DNA from: an uncultured beta proteobacterium
GTDB taxonomy: Bacteria; Pseudomonadota; Gammaproteobacteria; Burkholderiales; Rhodocyclaceae
Length of the DNA stretch: 64,000 nucleotides
NCBI GenBank assembly: GCA_903848955.1
Contig: CAINHS010000015.1
Coordinates: forward strand, 1-64,000
Direction of reading: 5' to 3'
Below the pieces are notes generated by a model. That model worked only from the letters and a program-made list of their open reading frames with translations, made no database searches and was not told the DNA's origin. This document shows, piece by piece, positions 1 to 8,443 of the stretch; position 1 is the first letter of the stretch; each line of letters begins with the position of its first letter. Both the position numbers and the translations under genes were made by a program.

Positions 1-174
1 AGCCGCGGAAGCCGCCCGGAAGCGGCTCTTGCGCTACGATGCAAGCTGTGCCGGCGCCTCCCGGCAGCCATGAAAGAACGCAATTCTGCAGCGGCTGCGC
101 CGGATCCGGACAGCCGCCATCCGCCACGGCCAGCCTGCGGGTAAAATGCGTTTCTACAATCCTGTCCAGCATTC

Positions 175-984
175 ATGGCTATTTCCATAAAGACCGCCCA
201 AGACATCGCCGCGATGCGGGTCGCCTGCCGCCTGGCCGGTGAGGTTCTCGACTACATTGAACCCTTCGTCGCACCGGGCATCACCACGGCAGAACTGGAT
301 CGACTCTGTCACGACTACATGACGGGCGTTCAAGGCTGCATCGCTGCGCCGCTCAACTATGCGCCTCCGGGTTACGCGCCCTACCCAAAATCGATCTGCG
401 CCTCGGTCAATCATCAGGTTTGCCATGGCGTGCCGAACGACCGCGCCCTGAAAAAAGGCGACATCGTCAATCTTGACATCACCACCATCAAGGACGGCTG
501 GCACGGCGATACCAGCCGCACGTTCTGTGTCGGGGAGACCTCGATTCTGGCCCGGCGCCTTGTTTCGATGACGCACGAATGCATGTGGATCGGCATCGCC
601 CAGGTCCGGCCCGGAGTGCATCTGGGTTCGATCGGCGCGGCCATCCAGAAGCATGCAGAAGGCGCAGGATTTTCAGTGGTGCGGGAGTTCTGCGGCCATG
701 GCATCGGTCGCAATTTCCATGAAGACCCGCAGGTACTGCACTATGGCAAGGCAACCGACGGCCCCCTGCTGGTACCCGGCATGGTGTTCACCATCGAACC
801 GATGATCAATGCCGGCAAGGCGGCGATTTCCGAACTGCCGGACGGCTGGACCATCGTCACCAGGGATCGCAGCCTTTCCGCGCAATGGGAACACACCGTC
901 TGCGTTACCGACAGCGGCGTCGAAGTGATGACACTCTCCGCCGGCGCGCCTCCATGCCCGCCCCACATCCGGATAAGTCCCTGA
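175..984 (+). CDS. map: Type I methionine aminopeptidase
   Basis: Cytoplasmic metalloprotease that removes the initiator methionine from nascent proteins. The 269-residue protein carries the five metal ligands expected of the family: Asp101 and Asp112 (NLDITT and GDTSRTF), His175 (GHGIGRNFHED), Glu208 (FTIEPM) and Glu239 (WEHTV), plus the substrate-side His84. Length matches the usual type I enzyme. The ATG at 175 is the first in frame before the conserved KTAQDI start; no strong ribosome-binding site is visible. The first 174 bases of the window hold no gene that can be supported. A TACAAT at 155-160 could be a -10 element, but no good -35 accompanies it. In related bacteria rpsB lies divergently upstream of map; that is only an expectation here. 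glnD follows after 34 nt, probably in one operon. Confidence 0.97.
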   Translation: MAISIKTAQDIAAMRVACRLAGEVLDYIEPFVAPGITTAELDRLCHDYMTGVQGCIAAPLNYAPPGYAPYPKSICASVNHQVCHGVPNDRALKKGDIVNLDITTIKDGWHGDTSRTFCVGETSILARRLVSMTHECMWIGIAQVRPGVHLGSIGAAIQKHAEGAGFSVVREFCGHGIGRNFHEDPQVLHYGKATDGPLLVPGMVFTIEPMINAGKAAISELPDGWTIVTRDRSLSAQWEHTVCVTDSGVEVMTLSAGAPPCPPHIRISP

Positions 985-1018
985 GCGTGGCGCCTCACGC
1001 CCGGCATCCGGCGGCAGC

Positions 1019-3592
1019 ATGAGCGAACGGCGCGAACTGGCGGCCGCCGCACGGCAGCGCCTGGCGGACGGGCAGCAGGCGCTGGTCGCCGCCTGGCGGC
1101 AAAAGAAAAACGGCCCCGCCTTGTTGAACGGCCGCGCCGCGCTGGTCGATAGCGTGCTGCAGGAAGTATGGACCGCGCTGGACATGCCCGCCGAGTGCGC
1201 GCTGGCGGCGGTCGGCGGCTACGGGCACGGCGAACTCTACCCCGGCTCCGACGTGGACCTGCTGATACTGGTACCGGATGAACAGCACACGCAGCACGAA
1301 TCAGGCACGGCGGCGCAACTCGAAAAGCTGATCGGCCTGCTGTGGGACATCGGCCTCGACATCGGCCACAGCGTGCGCACCGTCAATCAGTGCCTGGACG
1401 AAGCCGAAGGCGACATCACGGTCGAGACCTCCCTGCTCGAGGCCCGCTATCTGGCGGGTGCGCGTGCGCTCTACGATGATTTCGAACAGAGCTACAACGC
1501 CGCACTGGAACCGGCGGTTTTCTTCAGGGCCAAACAGCTGGAGCAGGACCAGCGCTACGCCAAGTTCAGCGACACACCCTACAGCGTCGAACCCAACTGC
1601 AAGGAAAGCCCCGGCGGTCGCCGCGACTTGCAGGTACTGCGCTGGGTGGCGCGCGCCGCCGGCATCGGCGAGGACTGGAAAGCGCTGGCCAAGGCCGGGC
1701 TGATTACGGCAGCTGAGGTCCGCCAGTTCGAAAGCGTCGACCGGCTGCTGACTGACTTGCGCATCGAACTGCATCTGCTGGTGGGCCGCCGCGAAGACCG
1801 GCTGCTGTTCGACCATCAGGAAAAGCTGGCCGGCGCCATGGGCATCGCCGCGACGGAGGCGAAGCGCGCTTCGGAAGTCCTGATGCAGCGCTACTACCAG
1901 AATGCCAAGCTGGTCGTACAGCTCAACATGCTGGTCATGCAGGTACTTTCCGACCGCCTGCTGCCGGCGCGCGTGGGGCCGCCGATCGTCATAGACGAAG
2001 ACTTCCAGATGGTGCGGGAACTGATCGACGTGCGCGAGGAAGACGTGTTCCGGCGCCATCCGCGCGCCCTCCTCGAATGCTTCCTGCTGCAAATGCAGCG
2101 TTCCGAAATCAAGGGCATGACACCGCGCACCATGCGCGCCCTGTGGCGGGCGCAGGGCCATATCGATGCCGGCTTCCGCCGCGACGCGGAAAACCGGGCG
2201 CTGTTTCTCAAGCTGTTTCAGCAGAAGCATCTGATCCACCCGATGCGGCGCATGAACCAGTTCGACATTCTGGGCCGCTACCTGCCGGCATTCGGTCGCA
2301 TCGTCGGCCAGATGCAGCACGACCTGTTTCACGTCTACACGGTCGATCAGCACATTCTGCAGGTGTTGCGCAACCTGCGACGCTTCGCCATGCCCGAGTT
2401 TGCCCATGAGTATCCCTTCTGTTCGCGGCTCATGGCCGGCTTCGAGAACCGCTGGCTGCTGTACATCGCCGCCCTGTTCCACGACATTGCCAAGGGCCGC
2501 GGCGGCGACCACTCGCAACTCGGCAAGAAAGACGCCGCCCGCTTCTGTCGCGACCATGCCATCACCGGCGCCGACGCCGAACTGGTGGGATTCCTCGTCG
2601 AGCAGCACCTGACCATGTCGCAAGTGGCACAGAAGCAGGACCTGGCCGATCCCGAGGTGGTCCTGGCCTTCGCCCGCAAGGTCGGCGACCTGCGCCAACT
2701 GACGGCGCTTTACCTGCTGACGGTGGCTGACATCCGCGGCACCAGCCCGAAGGTGTGGAATGCCTGGAAAGGCAAGTTGCTCGAGGATCTGTTCCGCATG
2801 ACTGCCAGCGTCCTCGGCGGTACGGCGGTGCTGCAGCTCACCGGCGTCACCGAGCGGCAGGAGGAAGCGCGCCGCATCCTGCGTTACCACGGCCTGCGCC
2901 CCGACGTCGAGCTCGAATTGTGGAGCCAGCTCGACACCGGCTACTTCATGCGCCACGCCGCGGATGAAATCGCCTGGCATACGCGCACGCTCTACCACCG
3001 CCCGGCGAGCGACAAGCCCGTGGTGCGCGCCCGCCTCAATCCGATGGGAGAAGGCCTGCAGGTGATGGTCTATGTGCCCGACCAGGCGCTGCTGTTTGCC
3101 CGCCTCTGCGGCTTCTTCGCCCGGCTCGGCTACAACATCGTCGACGCCAAGATTCACACCACGCGTCACGGCTATGCCCTGGACAGTTTCGTGGTCTTCG
3201 CGGTCAACCCGGACCAGGCCTATCGCGACGTGATCGGCCTGATCGAACACGGCATCGGCGAACAGCTCAATACCCAGCCGCCGCTGCCGGCCCCCGTCAG
3301 CGGGCGCCTGTCGCGGCAGGTACGCCACTTCCCGGTGACGCCGGAAATCGAAATCCGCGCCGACGAACGCGGCAACCAATACCTGATGTCGGTCAGCGCC
3401 GCCGACCGGCCGGGGCTGCTCTACGCCATCGCCCGCGTCCTCGGCGAGCACGGCATCACCCTGCACACCGCGAAGATCGCCACCCTCGGCGAACGCATCG
3501 AAGACGTGTTCCTCATCAGCGGCAAGGAGTTGTCCCACACCGCCACACTGGTGCGCCTCGAGCAGGACCTGCTGACGGTGCTTCAGGTATGA
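1019..3592 (+). CDS. glnD: Bifunctional uridylyltransferase/uridylyl-removing enzyme GlnD
   Basis: Nitrogen sensor that uridylylates PII proteins when glutamine is low and deuridylylates them when it is high. The 857-residue protein has the full family architecture. A nucleotidyltransferase domain carries GGYGHGELYPGSDVD at about residues 66-80. A central HD hydrolase domain carries ALFHDIAKGRGGDHS near residue 485. Two C-terminal ACT domains sense glutamine; they begin near VYVPDQALLFARL and SAADRPGLLYAIARV. Length is normal. The ATG at 1019 lies 34 nt after map. The map-glnD order is common in proteobacteria. The following cyclic-nucleotide-binding gene starts only 7 nt after the stop codon, so co-transcription is likely. 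Confidence 0.97.
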   Translation: MSERRELAAAARQRLADGQQALVAAWRQKKNGPALLNGRAALVDSVLQEVWTALDMPAECALAAVGGYGHGELYPGSDVDLLILVPDEQHTQHESGTAAQLEKLIGLLWDIGLDIGHSVRTVNQCLDEAEGDITVETSLLEARYLAGARALYDDFEQSYNAALEPAVFFRAKQLEQDQRYAKFSDTPYSVEPNCKESPGGRRDLQVLRWVARAAGIGEDWKALAKAGLITAAEVRQFESVDRLLTDLRIELHLLVGRREDRLLFDHQEKLAGAMGIAATEAKRASEVLMQRYYQNAKLVVQLNMLVMQVLSDRLLPARVGPPIVIDEDFQMVRELIDVREEDVFRRHPRALLECFLLQMQRSEIKGMTPRTMRALWRAQGHIDAGFRRDAENRALFLKLFQQKHLIHPMRRMNQFDILGRYLPAFGRIVGQMQHDLFHVYTVDQHILQVLRNLRRFAMPEFAHEYPFCSRLMAGFENRWLLYIAALFHDIAKGRGGDHSQLGKKDAARFCRDHAITGADAELVGFLVEQHLTMSQVAQKQDLADPEVVLAFARKVGDLRQLTALYLLTVADIRGTSPKVWNAWKGKLLEDLFRMTASVLGGTAVLQLTGVTERQEEARRILRYHGLRPDVELELWSQLDTGYFMRHAADEIAWHTRTLYHRPASDKPVVRARLNPMGEGLQVMVYVPDQALLFARLCGFFARLGYNIVDAKIHTTRHGYALDSFVVFAVNPDQAYRDVIGLIEHGIGEQLNTQPPLPAPVSGRLSRQVRHFPVTPEIEIRADERGNQYLMSVSAADRPGLLYAIARVLGEHGITLHTAKIATLGERIEDVFLISGKELSHTATLVRLEQDLLTVLQV

Positions 3593-3599
3593 TGGCGCC

Positions 3600-4073
3600 A
3601 TGAGCTGGATTCGCGAACAATTCACTTTTGCCGACCTGCAGCGCCTGCTGTTCAGGCTCTCGGAGCGGGTCAAGGCTTTTCAGGGCCTGACCCCGGCCGA
3701 AATTGCCGAACTGCTTGGCAGCTCGGAAAAATGCAGCTTTGCTCCCGGTGCGCATATCGTCAAGGAAGGCAGCGTCGGCACGCACATGTACATCATCCTC
3801 AGCGGCGACGCGCGCGTGCTCAAGTCGGGGCGTGACGGCGAGTTCGAACTCGCACGGCTGATGCCGGCCGACAGTTTCGGCGAAATGGCGCTGGCGGACA
3901 ACGAGGCGCGCAGTGCCAGCGTCGTCGCCGAGTCCGAATGCGTGCTGGTGCGCCTCAATGATCAGATCATCAACTCGCGGCCCGAGATCGGCCTCAAGGT
4001 CTATCGCAACATCGCCAAGGTGCTCTCTTCCCGGCTGCGTGCCGCAGACGAACTGCTGGCCTGGCGGCTGTAG
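3600..4073 (+). CDS. Cyclic nucleotide-binding domain protein
   Basis: A 157-residue protein consisting almost entirely of one CAP-family effector domain. The phosphate-binding cassette is visible as FGEMALADNEARSASV, with the Gly-Glu pair and the Arg-Ser-Ala that contact the cyclic phosphate in the family, so ligand binding is plausible. There is no helix-turn-helix after the domain, so it is not a CRP-type transcription factor. The ligand (cAMP, c-di-GMP or other) and the output are unknown. It lies 7 nt after glnD and may be translationally coupled to it. Its stop codon sits inside the strong palindrome at 4063-4093. A link to nitrogen signalling is inference from position only. Confidence 0.85.
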   Translation: MSWIREQFTFADLQRLLFRLSERVKAFQGLTPAEIAELLGSSEKCSFAPGAHIVKEGSVGTHMYIILSGDARVLKSGRDGEFELARLMPADSFGEMALADNEARSASVVAESECVLVRLNDQIINSRPEIGLKVYRNIAKVLSSRLRAADELLAWRL

Positions 4074-4093
4074 AGCCAGGCTCTACAGCCGCC
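4063..4093. terminator. Perfect 15-bp palindrome between convergent genes
   Basis: Two 15-base arms (4063-4077 and 4079-4093) are exact reverse complements with one base between them. The stop codon of the cyclic-nucleotide-binding gene lies in the left arm. The convergent DHH phosphoesterase gene ends at 4112. The position suits a bidirectional terminator, but there is no T-run on either side, so this is a hairpin candidate rather than a textbook intrinsic terminator. Confidence 0.6.
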
Positions 4094-4111
4094 GGAAAGT
4101 CCGCGCGGAAG

Positions 4112-5044
4112 TCAGCCGTCGCCGTTGATGTTGGTAACCAGTTCCTGCAGCACCGCATCCGCCCTGTCGTTTTCAATCTGGCAGGTACCCGCATTTTCGT
4201 GCCCGCCGCCGCCGTAGAACAGCATCAGCTCGCCGATGTTGGTGTTCGATGTGCGATTGATGATCGACTTGCCGGTAGCGAACACCGTGTTCTGTTTCTG
4301 CACCCCCCACAGGATATGGATGGAAATATTGGTGTCGGGAAACAGCGCATAAATCATGAAGCGATTGACGGCAAAGATGGTTTCCTCGTAGCGCAGATCA
4401 AGCACGGCGAGATTCTTGTATATCCGGGTACAGCGCCTGATCTGGTCCTTGGCCTTGTCGGCGTGATCGAAGTAGAGATCGACCCGCTCCTTGACATCCG
4501 GCAAGGCCAGGATGTCATCGATGCCGTGATTGCGGCAGTAGGCGATCAGATCCATCATCAACTGGTAGTTGCTGACGCGGAATTCGCGAAACCGGCCCAG
4601 GCCGGTGCGCGAATCCATGAGGTAGTTGAGCAGCACCCAGTCTTTCGGATCGAGGATTTCCTGGCGCGTGAAACTCCCCGAATCGCTCTTGTCGACGGCG
4701 ATCATCATCTCGGTCAAAGACGCCGGGAAACGGCCCTTGCCGCCGTAGTGCTCGAACACCACGCGCGCAGCGGACGGTGCGTCGGGGTAGATGATGTGAT
4801 TGGGACGCTCGCCGGGACTGCGGAAGGTCTCGGACAGATGATGATCGAATGCCAGATGCACGCCGGATACATAGGGCAGATTGGTGGTGATGTCGCGTTC
4901 GGAAATTTCCACCTTGCCGTCCTGCATGTCCTTCGGATGGACGAACTTGATCTCGTCGATCAGGCCGATTTCGTTGAGCAGAACGGCACAGGCCAGACCG
5001 TCGAAATCGCTGCGGGTGACGAGGCGGTATTTCTTGTCGGACAT
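4112..5044 (-). CDS. DHH-family phosphoesterase
   Basis: A 310-residue cytoplasmic protein of the DHH/DHHA1 phosphoesterase superfamily, which hydrolyses phosphodiester or phosphoanhydride bonds with divalent metals (RecJ, NrnA, exopolyphosphatase-like members). Visible signatures are RSDFDGLACA near the N-terminus, FDHHLSE at about residues 66-72 with the DHH triad, and a C-terminal GGGGHENAGTC, typical of the DHHA1 substrate-binding domain. The start is set by a good ribosome-binding site (GGAGAAGGAT) directly before ATG. It starts 18 nt after the AddA-like gene ends and is probably the last gene of that repair operon. The substrate cannot be read from sequence; nanoRNA, pAp or polyphosphate are the family options. 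Confidence 0.85.
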   Translation of the reverse strand: MSDKKYRLVTRSDFDGLACAVLLNEIGLIDEIKFVHPKDMQDGKVEISERDITTNLPYVSGVHLAFDHHLSETFRSPGERPNHIIYPDAPSAARVVFEHYGGKGRFPASLTEMMIAVDKSDSGSFTRQEILDPKDWVLLNYLMDSRTGLGRFREFRVSNYQLMMDLIAYCRNHGIDDILALPDVKERVDLYFDHADKAKDQIRRCTRIYKNLAVLDLRYEETIFAVNRFMIYALFPDTNISIHILWGVQKQNTVFATGKSIINRTSNTNIGELMLFYGGGGHENAGTCQIENDRADAVLQELVTNINGDG

Positions 5045-5062
5045 ATCCTTCTCCCTGGATTC

Positions 5063-8000
5063 TCAGTCGGAGCGGGAATTGTATTCCAGACTCGCCAGAA
5101 TGCCATGTGCAACATAAAACACCGCCATGCGTATCGGCAGGCCGCCGGCCGCGAACATGGCGGCGTAGGACTCCAACTGCGGCAGGTAGCGCGCGGCATG
5201 GGCCGTCAGCCGCGCGACATCGGCCGCCGCACCGAGATCGACGGTCTTGTAGTCGATGATCCAGCGCACGCCGTCCTCGATGAAACTGCGATCGACGACA
5301 CGGGTCTGCACCGTGCCGCCGGCACCGGCACAGGTCAGCGCCAGTTCGGCTCCGGCATCGGCCCGGCGCCGCAGCACCCAGTTGCCGTCGCGGCTTTCCA
5401 GGGTCGTCGTCAGCATGTTCGCAACGCGCCGGGCGCCGGCCCGCGCCTGGCCCGGCGCCCAACCGCGGCTGGCCAGCCAGCGCTCGAAGCCGGGCTGGCG
5501 CTCGCTCACTCTGACTGGCGGCCAGCCCCCGGGATCGGCCGCGACCAGTTCCAGCACGGCATGGGCCAGGGTGCCGACGGCGGCGGCCAGCGCATCGGCG
5601 GTATCTTCACGCGCTTGCTGCGGCACGACCGGCAGCACCGCCGCGCACCAGTCCGGCGGCTGCGACGGCGCTTGCCGGCGCAGCAACTGCGGAACGAACT
5701 CTTTCAGGTCGCCGCAGGCGACAGGAATCGTGCCTGGCACCATCGGCGCGGAGCCTCCGGGCGAGCCGGCAGCGGCGCGGAAATCCGCTTCGACGACCGG
5801 CCACAGCCGGGCCAGCGGCGAGTTTGCTGCCGGCACCGGCAGCAAACCCCCGGCATCCAGCGTGACGACCCCGACCAGATACAGGCGGCGCACGGCGCGC
5901 GTGGCGGCGACATACAGCACCCGTGCCTCCTCGTTGCGACTGCGCTCGCGTTCCATGCGCTGCAGGTAATCGCAGGCCGTCGGCGCGCCCGGCTTGCCCC
6001 GGCGCCGATTCACCGGCGCGGCGACCAGGCGCTCGCCGGACGCCAGCGGAAAACTGTCCCAGGCCAGCAGCGGCGGCTCATTGCCCTTCAGCACGCGATG
6101 CAGGCCGGGCAGAATCACGGTATCGAATTCGAGCCCCTTGGCCTTGTGCACGGTCATCAGTTGCAGCCTGCCGTCGGCCTGCCCGTCGGGCGCCGCAAAC
6201 AACCGCCCCATGTCGTCTTGCAGCGTATCGATGGCGAAACGCCCTGCTGCATCCAGGACGTCGAGCCGGTTGAGAAAGGCGTCCGCGTCGGCCAGCCCGT
6301 CGGCGTCGGGCGCGCCTTTGGCGTCTACCAGACATGCCGGCCCGCCCAGCTTTTTCCATGCGTCTTCGACCCAGCGCCGGCGCCGCTGCCGGCCCTGCCC
6401 GGCCAGCGCCTCGGCCAGCACGCTGCGCACATGGGCGAGGCGCTGGCGGCCGTCGGCTGAGAGGCGCGCGAGGCACCCCCCGTCGTTCATCAGCGACCAG
6501 ATTGTGGCGTCATGGTCATCGCCGGCCAGCGCATGCAGGTCGGCCAGGGTCAGCCCGCACCACGGCGCGCGCAGGACAGCCAGCCAATGCACGCGGTCGG
6601 CCCGGTGATGCAGGGCGCGTGTCAGCGAGATCAGGTCCTGCACCGGCTGACGCTCCGCCAACGGCTCGATTTCGAGCGCCGAGAAACGCCAGCCGGCGCC
6701 ATGGCGCCGGATCGCCGCGACCAGCGCCGCAAGGTGGCTGCGGGCGCGCACCAGCACGGCAATGCCGCACGCCGGATCTGCGCGCCACTCGGCCTCGATC
6801 AGTTCGATGATGGCCTGCGCTTCGAGGCGATCGGCGGCAGCAGTGTCTCCCGCTGCCGCGAGCAGCGGCCGGATCATGACGCCGGCCCGGGGCAGGGCAT
6901 CGCGCGTGGCGACGAACCGGCGGTAGCGGATCTCGCCGCGCAGCGGCTCGTCGGCGGCCGGGAACAGCGCCGGAAAGCAGGCATTGATCCAGTCCACCAC
7001 CTGCGGGCAGGAGCGGTTGTTGCGCGACAGGCGCAGCGGGGTCAGCCGCAGCGCGCCGATGCCGGTTCCGGCGACGCGCAGGAAGAGACCGACGTCGGCC
7101 TTGCGGAAGCGGTAGATCGACTGCATCGGATCGCCGACGGCAAACAGCGTGCGGCCGTCGCCGGGCTGCCAGCCGGCGGTGAGGCGTTCGAGCAGTTCGA
7201 TCTGGGTCGGGCTGGTGTCCTGGAATTCATCGACCAGCAGGTGGCGGATGCGGTAGTCGAGGCGCAGGCCCAGCTCCGTCGGGTCCATTTCGTCGCCCAA
7301 TGCGGCTATGGCGCGGGCGGCGAGTTCGCCGAAATCCACCTCGCCGCTTTCGCGGAACACCAGCCACAATTCGGCGGCGGCGAGCTTCATCAGGCGGGCC
7401 AGAGCGCGCACCACGGCGGCGTCGCCGTGATCGGGCGCCGGCAACTCGCGCAGACGCCGCAAGGCGGCCTCGGCCGGCAAGCCCAGCGCGCCGAGGCCGG
7501 CCAGCATGGCATCCTTCTGCGCCTTGAACTCCTTGCCCGCCGGAAAACCGTTGCCAACCGTCACGGTCTTGCGCAGCGAGCCTTCCTTCGTCAGCAGGAA
7601 ATCGGCCAGCCCGCGCCAGGACGGCAGATCCTCCGGCCTTGCGCGCAGCGGCTCATTCCAGCCGGCCAGCGGACTGGCGCCGAGATTGTCGGCGGCAAAG
7701 CCGGCCAGCGGCATCCACTGACGCTGCCAGCCGGCATCGAGTACTCCGGCAATCACAGCCAGTTCCTCGCCGACCATTTCCTGCAGCGCCTCGCCGATCG
7801 CCGATTCGGGGTCCTCGAGCTCGGCGATCACCCGCCACTGCTCGCGCCGCGCCAGCATGTCAGCCAGCAAGCGCACCAGGCGCGCCACGTCGTTGTCGAG
7901 GTGAGCCAGCGCCACGGCGACGGCCTCGGCGTGCTCCCGGCCGTCGTCGCCCGTCGCTTCAAGATGATCCAACGCCCGCCGCGCGGCCTCCTCGTAATGC

Positions 8001-8443
8001 CGCTGCGCCTCCTTCTCCACCGCAGGCTCGGCGCCGAAGCGCGAGAGCAGCGGCATCTGCCGCGCCAGGCCGGCGCACAGCGCATCGATGGTCGTCAGGC
8101 GCAAGCGCCCGGGCTGGGTTTCGATCTGCCAGCCGAGTTCGCCGGAGTGTGCCAGGGCGGCACGGGCGAGCCCGAAGGTGATGCGCTTGTGCTCCGCCGC
8201 GGGCATCTCGCCCCGCTGCGCCAGAGCGAGACTCTCCGCGATGCGCTGGCGCATTTCGCCGGCGGCCTTGTTGGTGAAGGTGATGGCGATGATTTCCTCG
8301 GGCGCCTCCACCGTCGCCAGCAGGCGCAGGTAGCGCTGCGTCAGCAGTTCGGTCTTGCCCGCGCCGGCCGGCGCCTCGACGATGAAGGAGTCAAGCTCCA
8401 GCGCGCGACGGCGGCTTTCCTCGTCTTCCCGCAGCAAGTCCAT
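5063..8443 (-). CDS. addA: AddA-like UvrD-family helicase/nuclease
   Basis: An 1126-residue double-strand-break repair helicase-nuclease. Near the N-terminus is the Walker A motif APAGAGKTE (about residues 24-32), followed by the superfamily I motif AITFTNKAAGEM. The Walker B/motif II is LLVDEFQDTSPTQ and a later motif is MTVHKAKGLEFDTVIL. The C-terminus carries a RecB-type PD-(D/E)XK nuclease core, seen as IDYKTVDLG followed by YLPQLESYA. Size and domain order match AddA. The start codon overlaps the stop of the upstream AddB-like gene by one base, so the two are almost certainly a complex that resects broken ends for RecA loading. Chi recognition cannot be judged from sequence. Confidence 0.88.
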   Translation of the reverse strand: MDLLREDEESRRRALELDSFIVEAPAGAGKTELLTQRYLRLLATVEAPEEIIAITFTNKAAGEMRQRIAESLALAQRGEMPAAEHKRITFGLARAALAHSGELGWQIETQPGRLRLTTIDALCAGLARQMPLLSRFGAEPAVEKEAQRHYEEAARRALDHLEATGDDGREHAEAVAVALAHLDNDVARLVRLLADMLARREQWRVIAELEDPESAIGEALQEMVGEELAVIAGVLDAGWQRQWMPLAGFAADNLGASPLAGWNEPLRARPEDLPSWRGLADFLLTKEGSLRKTVTVGNGFPAGKEFKAQKDAMLAGLGALGLPAEAALRRLRELPAPDHGDAAVVRALARLMKLAAAELWLVFRESGEVDFGELAARAIAALGDEMDPTELGLRLDYRIRHLLVDEFQDTSPTQIELLERLTAGWQPGDGRTLFAVGDPMQSIYRFRKADVGLFLRVAGTGIGALRLTPLRLSRNNRSCPQVVDWINACFPALFPAADEPLRGEIRYRRFVATRDALPRAGVMIRPLLAAAGDTAAADRLEAQAIIELIEAEWRADPACGIAVLVRARSHLAALVAAIRRHGAGWRFSALEIEPLAERQPVQDLISLTRALHHRADRVHWLAVLRAPWCGLTLADLHALAGDDHDATIWSLMNDGGCLARLSADGRQRLAHVRSVLAEALAGQGRQRRRRWVEDAWKKLGGPACLVDAKGAPDADGLADADAFLNRLDVLDAAGRFAIDTLQDDMGRLFAAPDGQADGRLQLMTVHKAKGLEFDTVILPGLHRVLKGNEPPLLAWDSFPLASGERLVAAPVNRRRGKPGAPTACDYLQRMERERSRNEEARVLYVAATRAVRRLYLVGVVTLDAGGLLPVPAANSPLARLWPVVEADFRAAAGSPGGSAPMVPGTIPVACGDLKEFVPQLLRRQAPSQPPDWCAAVLPVVPQQAREDTADALAAAVGTLAHAVLELVAADPGGWPPVRVSERQPGFERWLASRGWAPGQARAGARRVANMLTTTLESRDGNWVLRRRADAGAELALTCAGAGGTVQTRVVDRSFIEDGVRWIIDYKTVDLGAAADVARLTAHAARYLPQLESYAAMFAAGGLPIRMAVFYVAHGILASLEYNSRSD

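Noticed and set aside
1301-3673. A 790-codon open frame on the minus strand opposite glnD
   Set aside because: It is antisense to a certain gene, its composition is that of a high-GC shadow frame, and no family motif is visible.
4199-6460. A 753-codon plus-strand frame, with a similar long frame at 6512-8677 and another at 9097-11259
   Set aside because: All lie opposite the DHH and AddAB-like genes, which carry clear motifs; the long antisense frames reflect GC-rich codon use.
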